Assembly: GCA_021731585.1 (NCBI GenBank)
Contig: JAKFXB010000008.1
Location: 1 to 44,815 of the forward strand
Direction of reading: 5' to 3'
DNA length: 44,815 nucleotides
DNA from: Alphaproteobacteria bacterium
GTDB lineage: Bacteria > Pseudomonadota > Alphaproteobacteria > UBA9655
Shown: positions 9,706 through 18,550 of the stretch, in pieces
How positions within the stretch are numbered: position 1 is the first letter of the stretch
How the letters are laid out: the number at the start of each line of letters is the position of its first letter
Program-made: the position numbers and the translations under genes
The notes under the pieces: generated by a model
What the model saw: only the letters and a program-made list of their open reading frames with translations
Told to the model about the DNA's origin: nothing
Databases searched by the model: none

Positions 9706-10887
9706 ATGAAAAAAATCAACTTACCAGCCATATGGCTTATCGTTCTTATCGTGGGATTACCCCTTTTATCTGAGACGGTTTATACACCGTCTCTTCCTGA
9801 TATTGCTCATGCCCTGTCTGTAACAGATGCCTGGGTTGAATATACCTTAACTATCTACTTGTTCGGGTTTGCTATAGGTACCCTCTTTTGGGGAAACTTA
9901 TCGGATAAATGGGGACGGAAACCTTGCATTCTCCTTGGCCTAGGCATATTTATTGTCGGGTGTATTGGGTGTTATGCGTCGGATTCCATTTCTTTGCTGA
10001 TGATCAGCCGTTTTGTCCAAGCCTTTGGAGGCAGCACAGGAAGTGTTCTCGGCCAAGCCGTGTGCCGTGACGCTTACCATGGACCCGCTCTAGGAAAGCT
10101 CTATGCAACCGTAGGTGGGGCTCTGGCCATTTTTCCCGCCATCGGTCCCGTCATTGGGGGAAGCATCGATCAAGCCTATGGATGGCCTGCTATTTTCTTG
10201 TTCCTCATCGTCTGTAGTGCTATTGTCTTGGGGCTCACGACCAAGATGCTTCCTGAAACCCATCTAGACGAAGACAGGAACCATGTTCCTCTCATAACGA
10301 CGTTGATGGATATGGTCTGTGATGTTCGTGTCATCGGTTTTGCTCTACTGGTAGCAGCTTGCAATGGCATTGCCTTTTCATTCTATGCGGAGGGACCATT
10401 TTATATGATTGAGCTCTTGGGGTTGTCCCCCAGTCAGTATGGGCTGTTGTTCGTCGGAATCGCCTCAGCCACATTGGTAGGTGGAATCATGGGAAGACGA
10501 CTTCACAATCACTACTCCTCTATGACTATAATGGTCTATGGACTTAGAATTGTTTTCTTGGGATCGATATTATGGATGTTACTTATCTACCTCACCCAGA
10601 ATAGAGTATTTCTGATTTGGGGGAGTTTAGCATTCATGATGATAATGATTGGCGGAATTGCCCTCGTCACATCCAACGCTTTATCTTTATCCTTGGTGAA
10701 TTATAAAAACCGCATTGGGACAGCGTCTTCGTTGTTCGGGTTCTTTTATTATGTTCTCATTTCCCTATTCACATTGGGAATGGGTTACAGCCATAATGGA
10801 ACGGTATTTCCCATGCCCATCTATTTCGGTGTCATTGCAGCGTTCATGATTGTGGTTCGAAAGATCATGCTCACGGAAAAAGCCTAA
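9706..10887 (+). CDS. MFS transporter, Bcr/CflA-like
   Basis: 12-TM pattern; YTPSLPDIAHAL, GTLFWGNLSDKWGRKPCILLGL, RFVQAFGGSTGSVLGQAVCRD. Confidence 0.85.
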   Translation: MKKINLPAIWLIVLIVGLPLLSETVYTPSLPDIAHALSVTDAWVEYTLTIYLFGFAIGTLFWGNLSDKWGRKPCILLGLGIFIVGCIGCYASDSISLLMISRFVQAFGGSTGSVLGQAVCRDAYHGPALGKLYATVGGALAIFPAIGPVIGGSIDQAYGWPAIFLFLIVCSAIVLGLTTKMLPETHLDEDRNHVPLITTLMDMVCDVRVIGFALLVAACNGIAFSFYAEGPFYMIELLGLSPSQYGLLFVGIASATLVGGIMGRRLHNHYSSMTIMVYGLRIVFLGSILWMLLIYLTQNRVFLIWGSLAFMMIMIGGIALVTSNALSLSLVNYKNRIGTASSLFGFFYYVLISLFTLGMGYSHNGTVFPMPIYFGVIAAFMIVVRKIMLTEKA

Positions 10888-10898
10888 AAAAGAAGCAC

Positions 10899-11225
10899 TT
10901 ATTTCTTTAAAATGCCTTTATCAGCAAGAAACTTTTGAAGCTCACCTGTTTCATACATTTCGCGGATGATATCGCATCCCCCAACAAATTCGCCCTTAAC
11001 ATAAAGTTGAGGAATTGTTGGCCAATTAGTAAAGGATTTGATGCCTTCACGGAGCTCACTGTCTTTGAGAACATCAACAGCCTTAAAATTAACATCCAGT
11101 GTATTTAAAATCTGGACAACAGCCGCTGAAAAGCCGCACAGGGGAAATTGAGCATTTCCTTTCATATATAAGACAATGTCATGGGAAGAGACGTCCGCCC
11201 GGATTTGATCAAAAATTTGAGACAT
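10899..11225 (-). CDS. grxD: Monothiol glutaredoxin (Grx4 family)
   Basis: VLYMKGNAQFPLCGFSAAVVQIL (CGFS active site), NWPTIPQLYVKGEFVGGCDII. Confidence 0.95.
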   Translation of the reverse strand: MSQIFDQIRADVSSHDIVLYMKGNAQFPLCGFSAAVVQILNTLDVNFKAVDVLKDSELREGIKSFTNWPTIPQLYVKGEFVGGCDIIREMYETGELQKFLADKGILKK

Positions 11226-11231
11226 AATAAG

Positions 11232-11468
11232 TTACTCCTTTAGAATTTGAGTTTTAAGAGAAAGAGCATGTAAGGTTGTGCCCATGTGTCCTTGAAGGGC
11301 CTCATAAACCATTTTGTGTTGCTCGATTCTTGTTTTTCCTAAAAATGCTTTTGAGGTAATAGTCATAGTAAAATGATCACTGTCTCCCACTAAGTCTTTA
11401 AGTTCAATTTGGGCATCAGGAAACGTTTCTAAAAGAAATGTCATGATTTTTTCATGAGACATAGCCAT
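11232..11468 (-). CDS. BolA family protein
   Basis: ETFPDAQIELKDLVGDSDHFTMTITSKAFLGKTRIEQHKMVYEALQG...LHALSLKT is the BolA signature; next to grxD. Confidence 0.93.
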   Translation of the reverse strand: MAMSHEKIMTFLLETFPDAQIELKDLVGDSDHFTMTITSKAFLGKTRIEQHKMVYEALQGHMGTTLHALSLKTQILKE

Positions 11469-11515
11469 TTTATACTCCTCTACTGATATTTATATAAGAG
11501 GGAAAGAGAGGAGAA

Positions 11516-12160
11516 TCAACTTTTCTTATCTTTTTTAAAGCTTACCTTTTCAGTCTTTAGTTCCAGAAGAGGATCGACAGCCTCTTGAAACTCCTTGAAG
11601 GTAAGGGTACGTGGATAAATTTTTGCATTGATGACAATGGTTGGAGTTGCCGTGATTTTATACTTTTTTTGGCCATCAATACGCACCTGGAGAATTTTAT
11701 CCAAAAGTTCTTGGTTCTTAAGACAAGCATCGATCTGCTCCTGGGTGAGCCCATTTTTTAGAGCAATTTTCTTCAATGCTTTAATAGGATCTTTTTCCAT
11801 TAACCATTTATCTTGAGTGGAATAGAAAGTTTTTGAAAAATTCAAGTATTTAAGCTCTCCTTGGCACCAGGCCAGTTGATGGGCTTGAACGCTGAGCTGA
11901 TCTCCGGGATAATCACGAAAGATAATGCGAACTTTGCCGGGCTTTATATATTTTTCATCAATTTCAGGAAGAACATCCGTGTGAAAGTTTGCACAGTGAG
12001 CACAGGTAAAAGAAGAATAATTGATGACAATTACAGGGGCTTTAGCACTTCCCATACTTATTTCAGGAAGTGGGTTCTTAGGAGCAGACTTAGTTTTATC
12101 TGCATGCGCTTCTCCCCAGAATAGAATGGATAAAAACAAACTTGTGACAATGTATCTCAT
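11516..12160 (-). CDS. Periplasmic DsbA-family thiol oxidoreductase
   Basis: Signal peptide; SSFTCAHCANFHTDVLPEI (CxxC), TATPTIVINAKIYPR cis-Pro loop. Confidence 0.88.
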   Translation of the reverse strand: MRYIVTSLFLSILFWGEAHADKTKSAPKNPLPEISMGSAKAPVIVINYSSFTCAHCANFHTDVLPEIDEKYIKPGKVRIIFRDYPGDQLSVQAHQLAWCQGELKYLNFSKTFYSTQDKWLMEKDPIKALKKIALKNGLTQEQIDACLKNQELLDKILQVRIDGQKKYKITATPTIVINAKIYPRTLTFKEFQEAVDPLLELKTEKVSFKKDKKS

Positions 12161-12304
12161 CTTAAGCTCCTTCGAATTTTAGTAAAGGATAAGCAAAATA
12201 AGGTCATCTGACAAGATTTTCTTGAAAGTGTGTTGCTAGCACATGAGATATTTGAGGTAAATAGCACTTCAATTGTCCGACAAGCAGCTATTTAATGGGC
12301 ACTC

Positions 12305-12531
12305 GGAAGAGATGTTTTCCCATACTCCTTTTTAGCTCCATCTCGTATGGCGTATATGAACAGCATTAAAGTCCCCAGACCGTTCGGGAAGATCTCTCCA
12401 CGCTATGCTACTCTGTATCGATATGAGCCCCCTCCCAAAAGTCGGTTGTCATGAGCAGTAACATCAGACGTTCCTTCACGTCCAGATAGTATGTCTTTAA
12501 TTCACTCCCATTGATCATCTCGAAGAAACAT
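12305..12531 (-). pseudogene. N-terminal remnant of an IS5-family (IS427/IS1031-like) transposase
   Basis: Minus frames read MFLRDDQWE*IKDILSGREGTSDVTAHDNRLL..SYRYRVA then, after a shift, IAWRDLPERSGDFNAVHIRHTRWS*KGVWENI. Stops, a frameshift and a small deletion. Confidence 0.8.
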
Positions 12532-12641
12532 ATCGACACATTGAGGAAAACCTCCTCTTTTTTTCTCATACCTTACCACTTTTCTTACTCTTTCTCATCT
12601 TATGATGATACGCCCTAGCTAAGTCTAGCACTTAAAAAATT

Positions 12642-13544
12642 CTAATCTTTAATTGCTTCTACATAAACAGACATTTGTGGATGAGTGGAGTCAAAAAGCT
12701 CTGATTGTCTCAATAATGGTGAAATAGATTGTTTATATCCAGAAACGTACATGGTTTTGAATCCAGCTTTTTGTAAGCTTTCAAATATTTTTGCATGTGT
12801 CCACCAAGAAATATGATCCCCAATATACAGAGGATTAAACTCACATTGATCTGTGAAATAGTCTAGAGCTTCTTCAAACGATTTTTCCTTAATGATACTC
12901 ATTATTTCTTTTTCGTCAAATTTAATTTTGCTTGGTGTATGGCTCAATCTAGACAAAGGAGTGGCAACGTGATGTAACCATCTATCTGCAAGACCTGCAG
13001 TTGATAAAGGAATAGCAAATCGACCCTTCTTATCAGTTGGATAATCCCAATAGAACCAATCTTCGTCCCCCCTTTGTAAGGCTTTATAATCTGTTTCTGC
13101 GTCTGGTCCTGTCGTAACTCTAAAGATACCTCCAACCTCTAGAGCTCTATAAGCTTCCTTAAATAAATGGTGAACAGCAATATCTTTTACATGCTCAATT
13201 GTATGAGAAGTGTAAATTACTTTTGCGGATTCTGTACTTATGGGTAAAGGTTCTAAGGCCATCAAGTCATAATGCAGAACATTTTTTTGAGTTTTTTTGT
13301 ACCAATCAGACACATAATCGATATTTGTCCAATGGGGATGATAAAAAGAACCTGAACCTATGTTAAAAAAAGGCTTCTGAGAAAGAACATCCTGATTAAA
13401 CATTCTTTTATATAGATCTAACCTATATTTATCTTCTAACTTTAAAAACAAACCACTTTTCCTGTGGTGAATGGAATAACCTGCATTTTGATAAACAAGA
13501 AATCCTGTAGAGTAAATAGTTTTCTTTATTAGTTCTTTCATGTT
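12642..13544 (-). CDS. SAM-dependent methyltransferase-like protein
   Basis: FNIGSGSFYHPHWTNIDYVSDW, LPISTESAKVIYTSHTIEHVKD, EAYRALEVGGIFRVTTGP match class I methyltransferase layout. Start placed at internal MKELIKKTIY. Confidence 0.7.
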   Translation of the reverse strand, partial: NMKELIKKTIYSTGFLVYQNAGYSIHHRKSGLFLKLEDKYRLDLYKRMFNQDVLSQKPFFNIGSGSFYHPHWTNIDYVSDWYKKTQKNVLHYDLMALEPLPISTESAKVIYTSHTIEHVKDIAVHHLFKEAYRALEVGGIFRVTTGPDAETDYKALQRGDEDWFYWDYPTDKKGRFAIPLSTAGLADRWLHHVATPLSRLSHTPSKIKFDEKEIMSIIKEKSFEEALDYFTDQCEFNPLYIGDHISWWTHAKIFESLQKAGFKTMYVSGYKQSISPLLRQSELFDSTHPQMSVYVEAIKD

Positions 13545-13777
13545 TTTTCCTAAGGTTAATTTCAAAATTAATAAAACAAGTAAATTTTTACATAAAGTGT
13601 GAAACAGAACATACACATTCTTCTGTATGTGTGACTTAATTCAAGCCAGTAAATGATCAATTACTATTGAACAAACAGAAGATTTTTATGTAGAAAATCT
13701 AGCACAATGTTGGAGGATAGTTCAAGCAACTCTTTAAAAAAAATTTCTTGAAAGTGCACTAAACATAAAAAATAGAG

Positions 13778-14458
13778 TTAAGATCGAGATTTTTTAAGTA
13801 GGTCAATGACTTCTTCATCGGAAACTTGAGAAAAATCAAGGTAATGTTCGCCAATTGCATAAAAGCGAGAGGGCATTTCCAGGCAAATAAGCTCTGCAAC
13901 GCTCTTTTTGAGATGTTCTACCGTAGGGGAGCCGACAGGAATGGCAAGTATTAATTTTTTGGGAGCCCAGTGTTTTAAACTTTTTAAAGCCGCCTCTGCA
14001 GTGATGCCGGTTGCGAGGCCATCATCAATAAGAATCACTGTCTTTGCCTTAATTTTTTCGAGATTTTCTTCAGCTCCATAAATGGTGAGGCGCCTCTTGA
14101 GCTCTTGCTCTTCGCGCTTAATAATTTCCGTAAGATCAGAAATTTTAAGATCGAGTTCTTGAAGTAACTCTCTGTTGAAAATTTGGACCCCAAGAGCGAT
14201 AGCACCGACACCTAATTCTGGTTGCCAGGGCACACCTATCTTTCTGGCAACAAAAACATGAAGGGGAGATTTCAAAACTTTTGCAACAACAAAAGCAACG
14301 GGCACGCCACCGCGAGGAAGAGCAAAAATAAGGGGCTTTTGAGAAGCATAATCTTTTAATTTATCCGCGAGTTGCTTTCCCGCATCAAAGCGATCTTGAA
14401 ACACGAGAGACATCCATTCGTAAAAAGGACGAATCTTAAGGGATTCACCCTTTTTCAC
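13778..14458 (-). CDS. Phosphoribosyltransferase-domain protein
   Basis: FALPRGGVPVAFVVAKVL and VILIDDGLATGITAEAALKSL (PRPP-binding loop). Confidence 0.85.
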   Translation of the reverse strand: MKKGESLKIRPFYEWMSLVFQDRFDAGKQLADKLKDYASQKPLIFALPRGGVPVAFVVAKVLKSPLHVFVARKIGVPWQPELGVGAIALGVQIFNRELLQELDLKISDLTEIIKREEQELKRRLTIYGAEENLEKIKAKTVILIDDGLATGITAEAALKSLKHWAPKKLILAIPVGSPTVEHLKKSVAELICLEMPSRFYAIGEHYLDFSQVSDEEVIDLLKKSRS

Positions 14459-14465
14459 ATTGATA

Positions 14466-14885
14466 CTAATGCTTTGTTTCAGAAATAGAATGCAAAGCTC
14501 TTGCGGCTTCCTTGTCTGACCCTTTTGCAGAAAGATCTCCTAAAGAAATAATACCAACGACATGATTGTTCTTATCCAGAACAGCAAGGCGGCGAATTTG
14601 CTCCTTGGACATATGTCGGGAAACCTCTTCAATGGTATCCTCCTCAAAACAAGTTTGACATTTTGGTGTCATCACTTCTCTAACCGTAAGTTCTTCCAAA
14701 TTTTTGCCTTTAGCGAGAGCACGAATGATAATGTCTCGGTCCGTGATAACCCCTTCAAGCCGATCATCTTCACCGACAGGAATCATTCCGATGTCTTTCT
14801 CTCGCATGAGCTTTGCAGCATCAGTAAGATGGGCATGGGGATGAATAAGTTTAACGTCTTTTGACATAATTTCTTTAACTCTCAT
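14466..14885 (-). CDS. Tandem CBS-domain protein
   Basis: VKEIMSKDVKLIHPHAHLTDAAKLMREKDIGMIPV and VREVMTPKCQTCFEEDTIEEVSRHMSKEQIRRLAVLDKNNHVVGIISLGDL. Confidence 0.92.
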   Translation of the reverse strand: MRVKEIMSKDVKLIHPHAHLTDAAKLMREKDIGMIPVGEDDRLEGVITDRDIIIRALAKGKNLEELTVREVMTPKCQTCFEEDTIEEVSRHMSKEQIRRLAVLDKNNHVVGIISLGDLSAKGSDKEAARALHSISETKH

Positions 14886-14964
14886 TGTCTTAACCTCCTC
14901 TTTATTATTAATTTATTATAGTTTTTTAATAATTATAGAATAACACAAATAAATTAATATTATA

Positions 14965-15108
14965 TTAAAAGAGTTTTACTTTAGGCCAACGAAAAATTAT
15001 TGCAATAATTGCTCCTATACCTAAGAAATAACAATAATAGATATACGGCAGGATGGTTAAAAGAGAGACACCAGCAATTGAGCCTGCCAAGAGCTGGGGG
15101 GCGTTGGG
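14965..15108 (-). pseudogene. C-terminal remnant of an integral membrane protein
   Basis: Open minus frame PNAPQLLAGSIAGVSLLTILPYIYYCYFLGIGAIIAIIFRWPKVKLF*, no start codon, immediately downstream of metQ. Confidence 0.5.
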
Positions 15109-15121
15109 TTATTTTAAATAA

Positions 15122-15892
15122 CTACCAAGCTGGCAAAATGGCTCCTTTAAACGTCGTGTTGATAAACGCTTTCACCGGCTCACTTTGATAGATTTTAATC
15201 AGTTTTTCCACTTCCAATCGATTCTCATTCTGACGAACAGCAAGGACATTCGCATAAGGAGAATTTTTATCTTCCATGGCGAGGGCAGTATGAGGATCAA
15301 GGCCTGCAACAAAAACCCAATCTGTATTAATAACAGCAGCATCTACGTCTTCTAAAGCTCGAGGAACTTGCGGGGCTTCAATTTCAATGACGCTTAATTT
15401 TTTCGGGTTTTCTATGATATCCAAAACAGAGGGATTATCTGAGAGCTTCAATTTAATGAGTCCTTCTTTTTCTAAAAGTTTGAGGGCTCGGCCTCCATTC
15501 GTTGGATCTGAAGGAATCGCAATTTTGGATTTTTCTTTTAAATCTGCAAGAGTCTTTAGCTTTTTGCTATAAATTCCTAAGGGCATTAAAACGGTTTTCC
15601 CTACGGATTTAATCTTGTATCCTCGATTTTTTACTTGCTCATCCAAATAAGGTTGATGTTGATAGGAATTCATATCCAGCTCTTTATCATTGAGAGCAAC
15701 ATTAGGTAAAATAAAGTCATTGAATTCAATGACTTGAACATCAACACCCTCAACTTTAGCCAGCTCTTTCACTTTTTCCATAATCATCGCATGGGGACCA
15801 GCGGTTACACCGATCTTAAGAGGGGCCGCAACAAGTTGGCTGATTGATAAAATAAAAAAAGCCAAAGCAGTTAATATTCTCATCTCACACAA
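15122..15892 (-). CDS. metQ: Methionine ABC transporter substrate-binding protein (NlpA family)
   Basis: LKIGVTAGPHAMIMEKVKELAK, DMNSYQHQPYLDEQVKNRGYK, operon with metI and metN. Confidence 0.92.
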   Translation of the reverse strand: MCEMRILTALAFFILSISQLVAAPLKIGVTAGPHAMIMEKVKELAKVEGVDVQVIEFNDFILPNVALNDKELDMNSYQHQPYLDEQVKNRGYKIKSVGKTVLMPLGIYSKKLKTLADLKEKSKIAIPSDPTNGGRALKLLEKEGLIKLKLSDNPSVLDIIENPKKLSVIEIEAPQVPRALEDVDAAVINTDWVFVAGLDPHTALAMEDKNSPYANVLAVRQNENRLEVEKLIKIYQSEPVKAFINTTFKGAILPAW

Positions 15893-15901
15893 ACTCCACT
15901 T

Positions 15902-16540
15902 TTATTTCTTTAATTTTGCTTCCAGGAAATCACCAGTCATTTGAACACACTGGACGATGACTATAAGAATAATAACGATCAAAACAAGTAAAGTAAAGTC
16001 GTATCGCTGATAGCCATATCGGATAGCAAGATCACCGAGCCCACCTCCTCCAACCGTTCCTGCCATGGCTGAAAATCCTATGATATTGATGGAAACGGTT
16101 GTAAGGCCAGAAACGATCAAAGGCAGGGCTTCCCTCAATTGAATTTTAAAAATGATCTGTAAATTTGACGCTCCCAACGCTTTTCCCACTTCAATCAATC
16201 CCTTGGGAGTTGTGTTCAAAGCATCTTCTATGATACGCGCGATCAGAAAACTGGCAGCAAACGTTAAAGGCAGTGTTGCTGCAGCTGTACCAATAGAAGT
16301 AGCGACCCAGAAACGCGTAAAAGGGATCATTAAAATAATAAGAATGATAAAAGGAATTGAGCGAAAAGCATTGAGAAATACTCCTAAAGACTGAGAGATC
16401 CAAGGCTTTGGCCAAAGACCAGAAGGCTTCGTTAAAACAAGCAGGAAAGCTAAAAAGATACCAATAGCTGTTCCGAAAAACATTGAAGCCGTTACCATGA
16501 AAAGAGTTTCAAGAAAAGAGTGAAGGACTAACTGTTCCAT
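15902..16540 (-). CDS. metI: Methionine ABC transporter permease
   Basis: ETLFMVTASMFFGTAIGIFLA, FRSIPFIILIILMIPFTR, EVGKALGASNLQIIFKIQLREALP, MAGTVGGGGLGDLAIRYGYQRY. Confidence 0.95.
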   Translation of the reverse strand: MEQLVLHSFLETLFMVTASMFFGTAIGIFLAFLLVLTKPSGLWPKPWISQSLGVFLNAFRSIPFIILIILMIPFTRFWVATSIGTAAATLPLTFAASFLIARIIEDALNTTPKGLIEVGKALGASNLQIIFKIQLREALPLIVSGLTTVSINIIGFSAMAGTVGGGGLGDLAIRYGYQRYDFTLLVLIVIILIVIVQCVQMTGDFLEAKLKK

Positions 16541-17592
16541 GAGTGTCCTCCATTTTGAGGAAAATACCCGAGGATTTCTGCAGAGACACTCCTTTGATCA
16601 AGATCCTTCATGATGTTTGTAATTTTTTCGAGCTCAAATGGAATCGAAACGATAAGAGATCCAAAAGCTGTTTCGCGAATATGATCTAAACTTCCCAATA
16701 AAATATTGATCGGTACATCGTATGTCTTAACGATTGAAGCAATAATGGGATCGCCCGCAGCTTCACTTGAAAAGAAGAGCCGTAGCAAAGCAAAACACTT
16801 ATCCGTAGGAGTTTTGTTAAGTTTTTCTTGTAAATGATGAGGTAAGTCTTTTGTCATTAAATGCCTAATGAGCGACTTTGTAACAGCATGTTGAGGGTGA
16901 AGCAGAATGGAAGTAATATCATTCTTTTCAACAATTTGACCGGCCTCTAGAACACAGACTTCATCACAAATTTCCCGCACAATAGCCATATCGTGTGTGA
17001 TTAAAATAATTGTCACGCCAAGGCGTTTATTAAGATCACGCAATAGCTCTAAAATTTCAAGGGACGTTTCAGAGTCAAGAGCGGATGTGAACTCATCACA
17101 AAGGAGAAGAGAAACATCACCCATAAGAGCTCGAGCAATTGCAACTCGCTGAGCTTGTCCTCCACTAAGTTGGCTAGGGTAGGCATTTTCTTTTCCGTTC
17201 AAACCAACCAGATGCAACAATTTTAAGGCTTGAGAACGAATATCTTTCGAATTTCCTTTAAAAAGTTTTAAAGGAAACATCACATTTTCAAGAGCGGTCA
17301 ATCGACTTAAAAGATTAACGCTTTGAAAAACATTGCCAATTTTATGTTGAATCCGCCGTCGCTCTTTATCTGAAACGCCAGTGAATAATTGATTATCAAT
17401 TGTGATAGTTCCCGTGGTGGGTTGCTCGAGTCCATTGAGACAACGCAAGAGGGTACTTTTCCCTGCTCCGCTTTTTCCAATGATCCCTAGAATTTGATTT
17501 TGTGGAACTTCAAGATTAATGTCTTTTAAAATAGCAACATTATAAGATTTTCCCAAATTTTTAATAATAATAGACAAGAAATGAGTCTCCAT
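16528..17592 (-). CDS. metN: Methionine ABC transporter ATP-binding protein with C-terminal NIL domain
   Basis: Walker A GKSGAGKSTLLRCLNGLEQPTTG, signature LSGGQAQRVAIARAL, C-terminal NIL-like segment. Confidence 0.95.
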   Translation of the reverse strand: METHFLSIIIKNLGKSYNVAILKDINLEVPQNQILGIIGKSGAGKSTLLRCLNGLEQPTTGTITIDNQLFTGVSDKERRRIQHKIGNVFQSVNLLSRLTALENVMFPLKLFKGNSKDIRSQALKLLHLVGLNGKENAYPSQLSGGQAQRVAIARALMGDVSLLLCDEFTSALDSETSLEILELLRDLNKRLGVTIILITHDMAIVREICDEVCVLEAGQIVEKNDITSILLHPQHAVTKSLIRHLMTKDLPHHLQEKLNKTPTDKCFALLRLFFSSEAAGDPIIASIVKTYDVPINILLGSLDHIRETAFGSLIVSIPFELEKITNIMKDLDQRSVSAEILGYFPQNGGHSWNS

Positions 17593-17598
17593 ATATAT

Positions 17599-18486
17599 TT
17601 ATTCTTCTTTTTTCATTTCTTGGGTAAGGAAATCAATAAAAACCTGCACTCGCTTAATTGTTTTTAAGTGGGAAGGATAAACAGCGTGCTGATTTAAAAC
17701 AACCTTGGGAAGGTTGGGAAGGATTTCCACTAATTCAGGATCATTTTTGACAACATACTTTTGAAGAGCTGAAATTCCAAGGCCTGCACTTGTCGCTTCG
17801 TGGATGGCTTGAACATTGTTTAAAATGAGGTAAGGCCTTCTGCGCGATTGAGCCTTAACCGTTAAAAGCCAATTGAGATTTCCGTAAACGTGGGGCATTT
17901 CTCTTCCAAAAACAATCAGTTGATGATGATCCAGATCCTCTGGTTTTTGGGGAGTTCCATACTTTTTAAGGTAGGATTTGCTTGCATACACGTGGAAAGG
18001 AAAGGGAAAAGGGGTTGAGCGAATCATATCCGAGTAGGTGGGCAGCACGGGGGTGATCCACACATCGGCCTCACGAAGGTTGAGATCAATTTCATCATCC
18101 TTCAAAAAAACACTGACTTCAATGTCGGGATATTTATCTATAAATTTTTGGATACGTTCTGCCAGCCATAAGGAGCCAAAAGCAATAGTGGCTGCAATGC
18201 GAAGAGGGCCGTGCGTATAGCTTTTGAGCTCTTCAATCTCACTTTGAGCTGATGAAATCTTTGCAAAAACTTTTGCAACAATCTCATAAAGCATTTCACC
18301 ATTTTCGGTTAAAACTAAACCACGAGCAACTCGTTTAAAAAGTTTAAGGCCTAGTTCTTTCTCAAGAATATGAATTTGACGGCTGATTGCTGATTGGCTA
18401 ATATTGAGGTTAAGGGTAGCTTTGGTAAAGCTTCCCGCCGACGCTACCATATAAAAAATACGAAGTTTATCCCAATTCATTTTCAT
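17599..18486 (-). CDS. LysR-family transcriptional regulator
   Basis: N-terminal wHTH LRIFYMVASAGSFTKATLNLNISQSAISRQIHILEKELGLKLFKR; 6 bp upstream of metN. Confidence 0.93.
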   Translation of the reverse strand: MKMNWDKLRIFYMVASAGSFTKATLNLNISQSAISRQIHILEKELGLKLFKRVARGLVLTENGEMLYEIVAKVFAKISSAQSEIEELKSYTHGPLRIAATIAFGSLWLAERIQKFIDKYPDIEVSVFLKDDEIDLNLREADVWITPVLPTYSDMIRSTPFPFPFHVYASKSYLKKYGTPQKPEDLDHHQLIVFGREMPHVYGNLNWLLTVKAQSRRRPYLILNNVQAIHEATSAGLGISALQKYVVKNDPELVEILPNLPKVVLNQHAVYPSHLKTIKRVQVFIDFLTQEMKKEE

Positions 18487-18550
18487 AAAATGTGTCTTTT
18501 AAGTTCTCTGTGAATCATAGGCTGTTCCCAGCGAATTTGCAAACAAGGTC

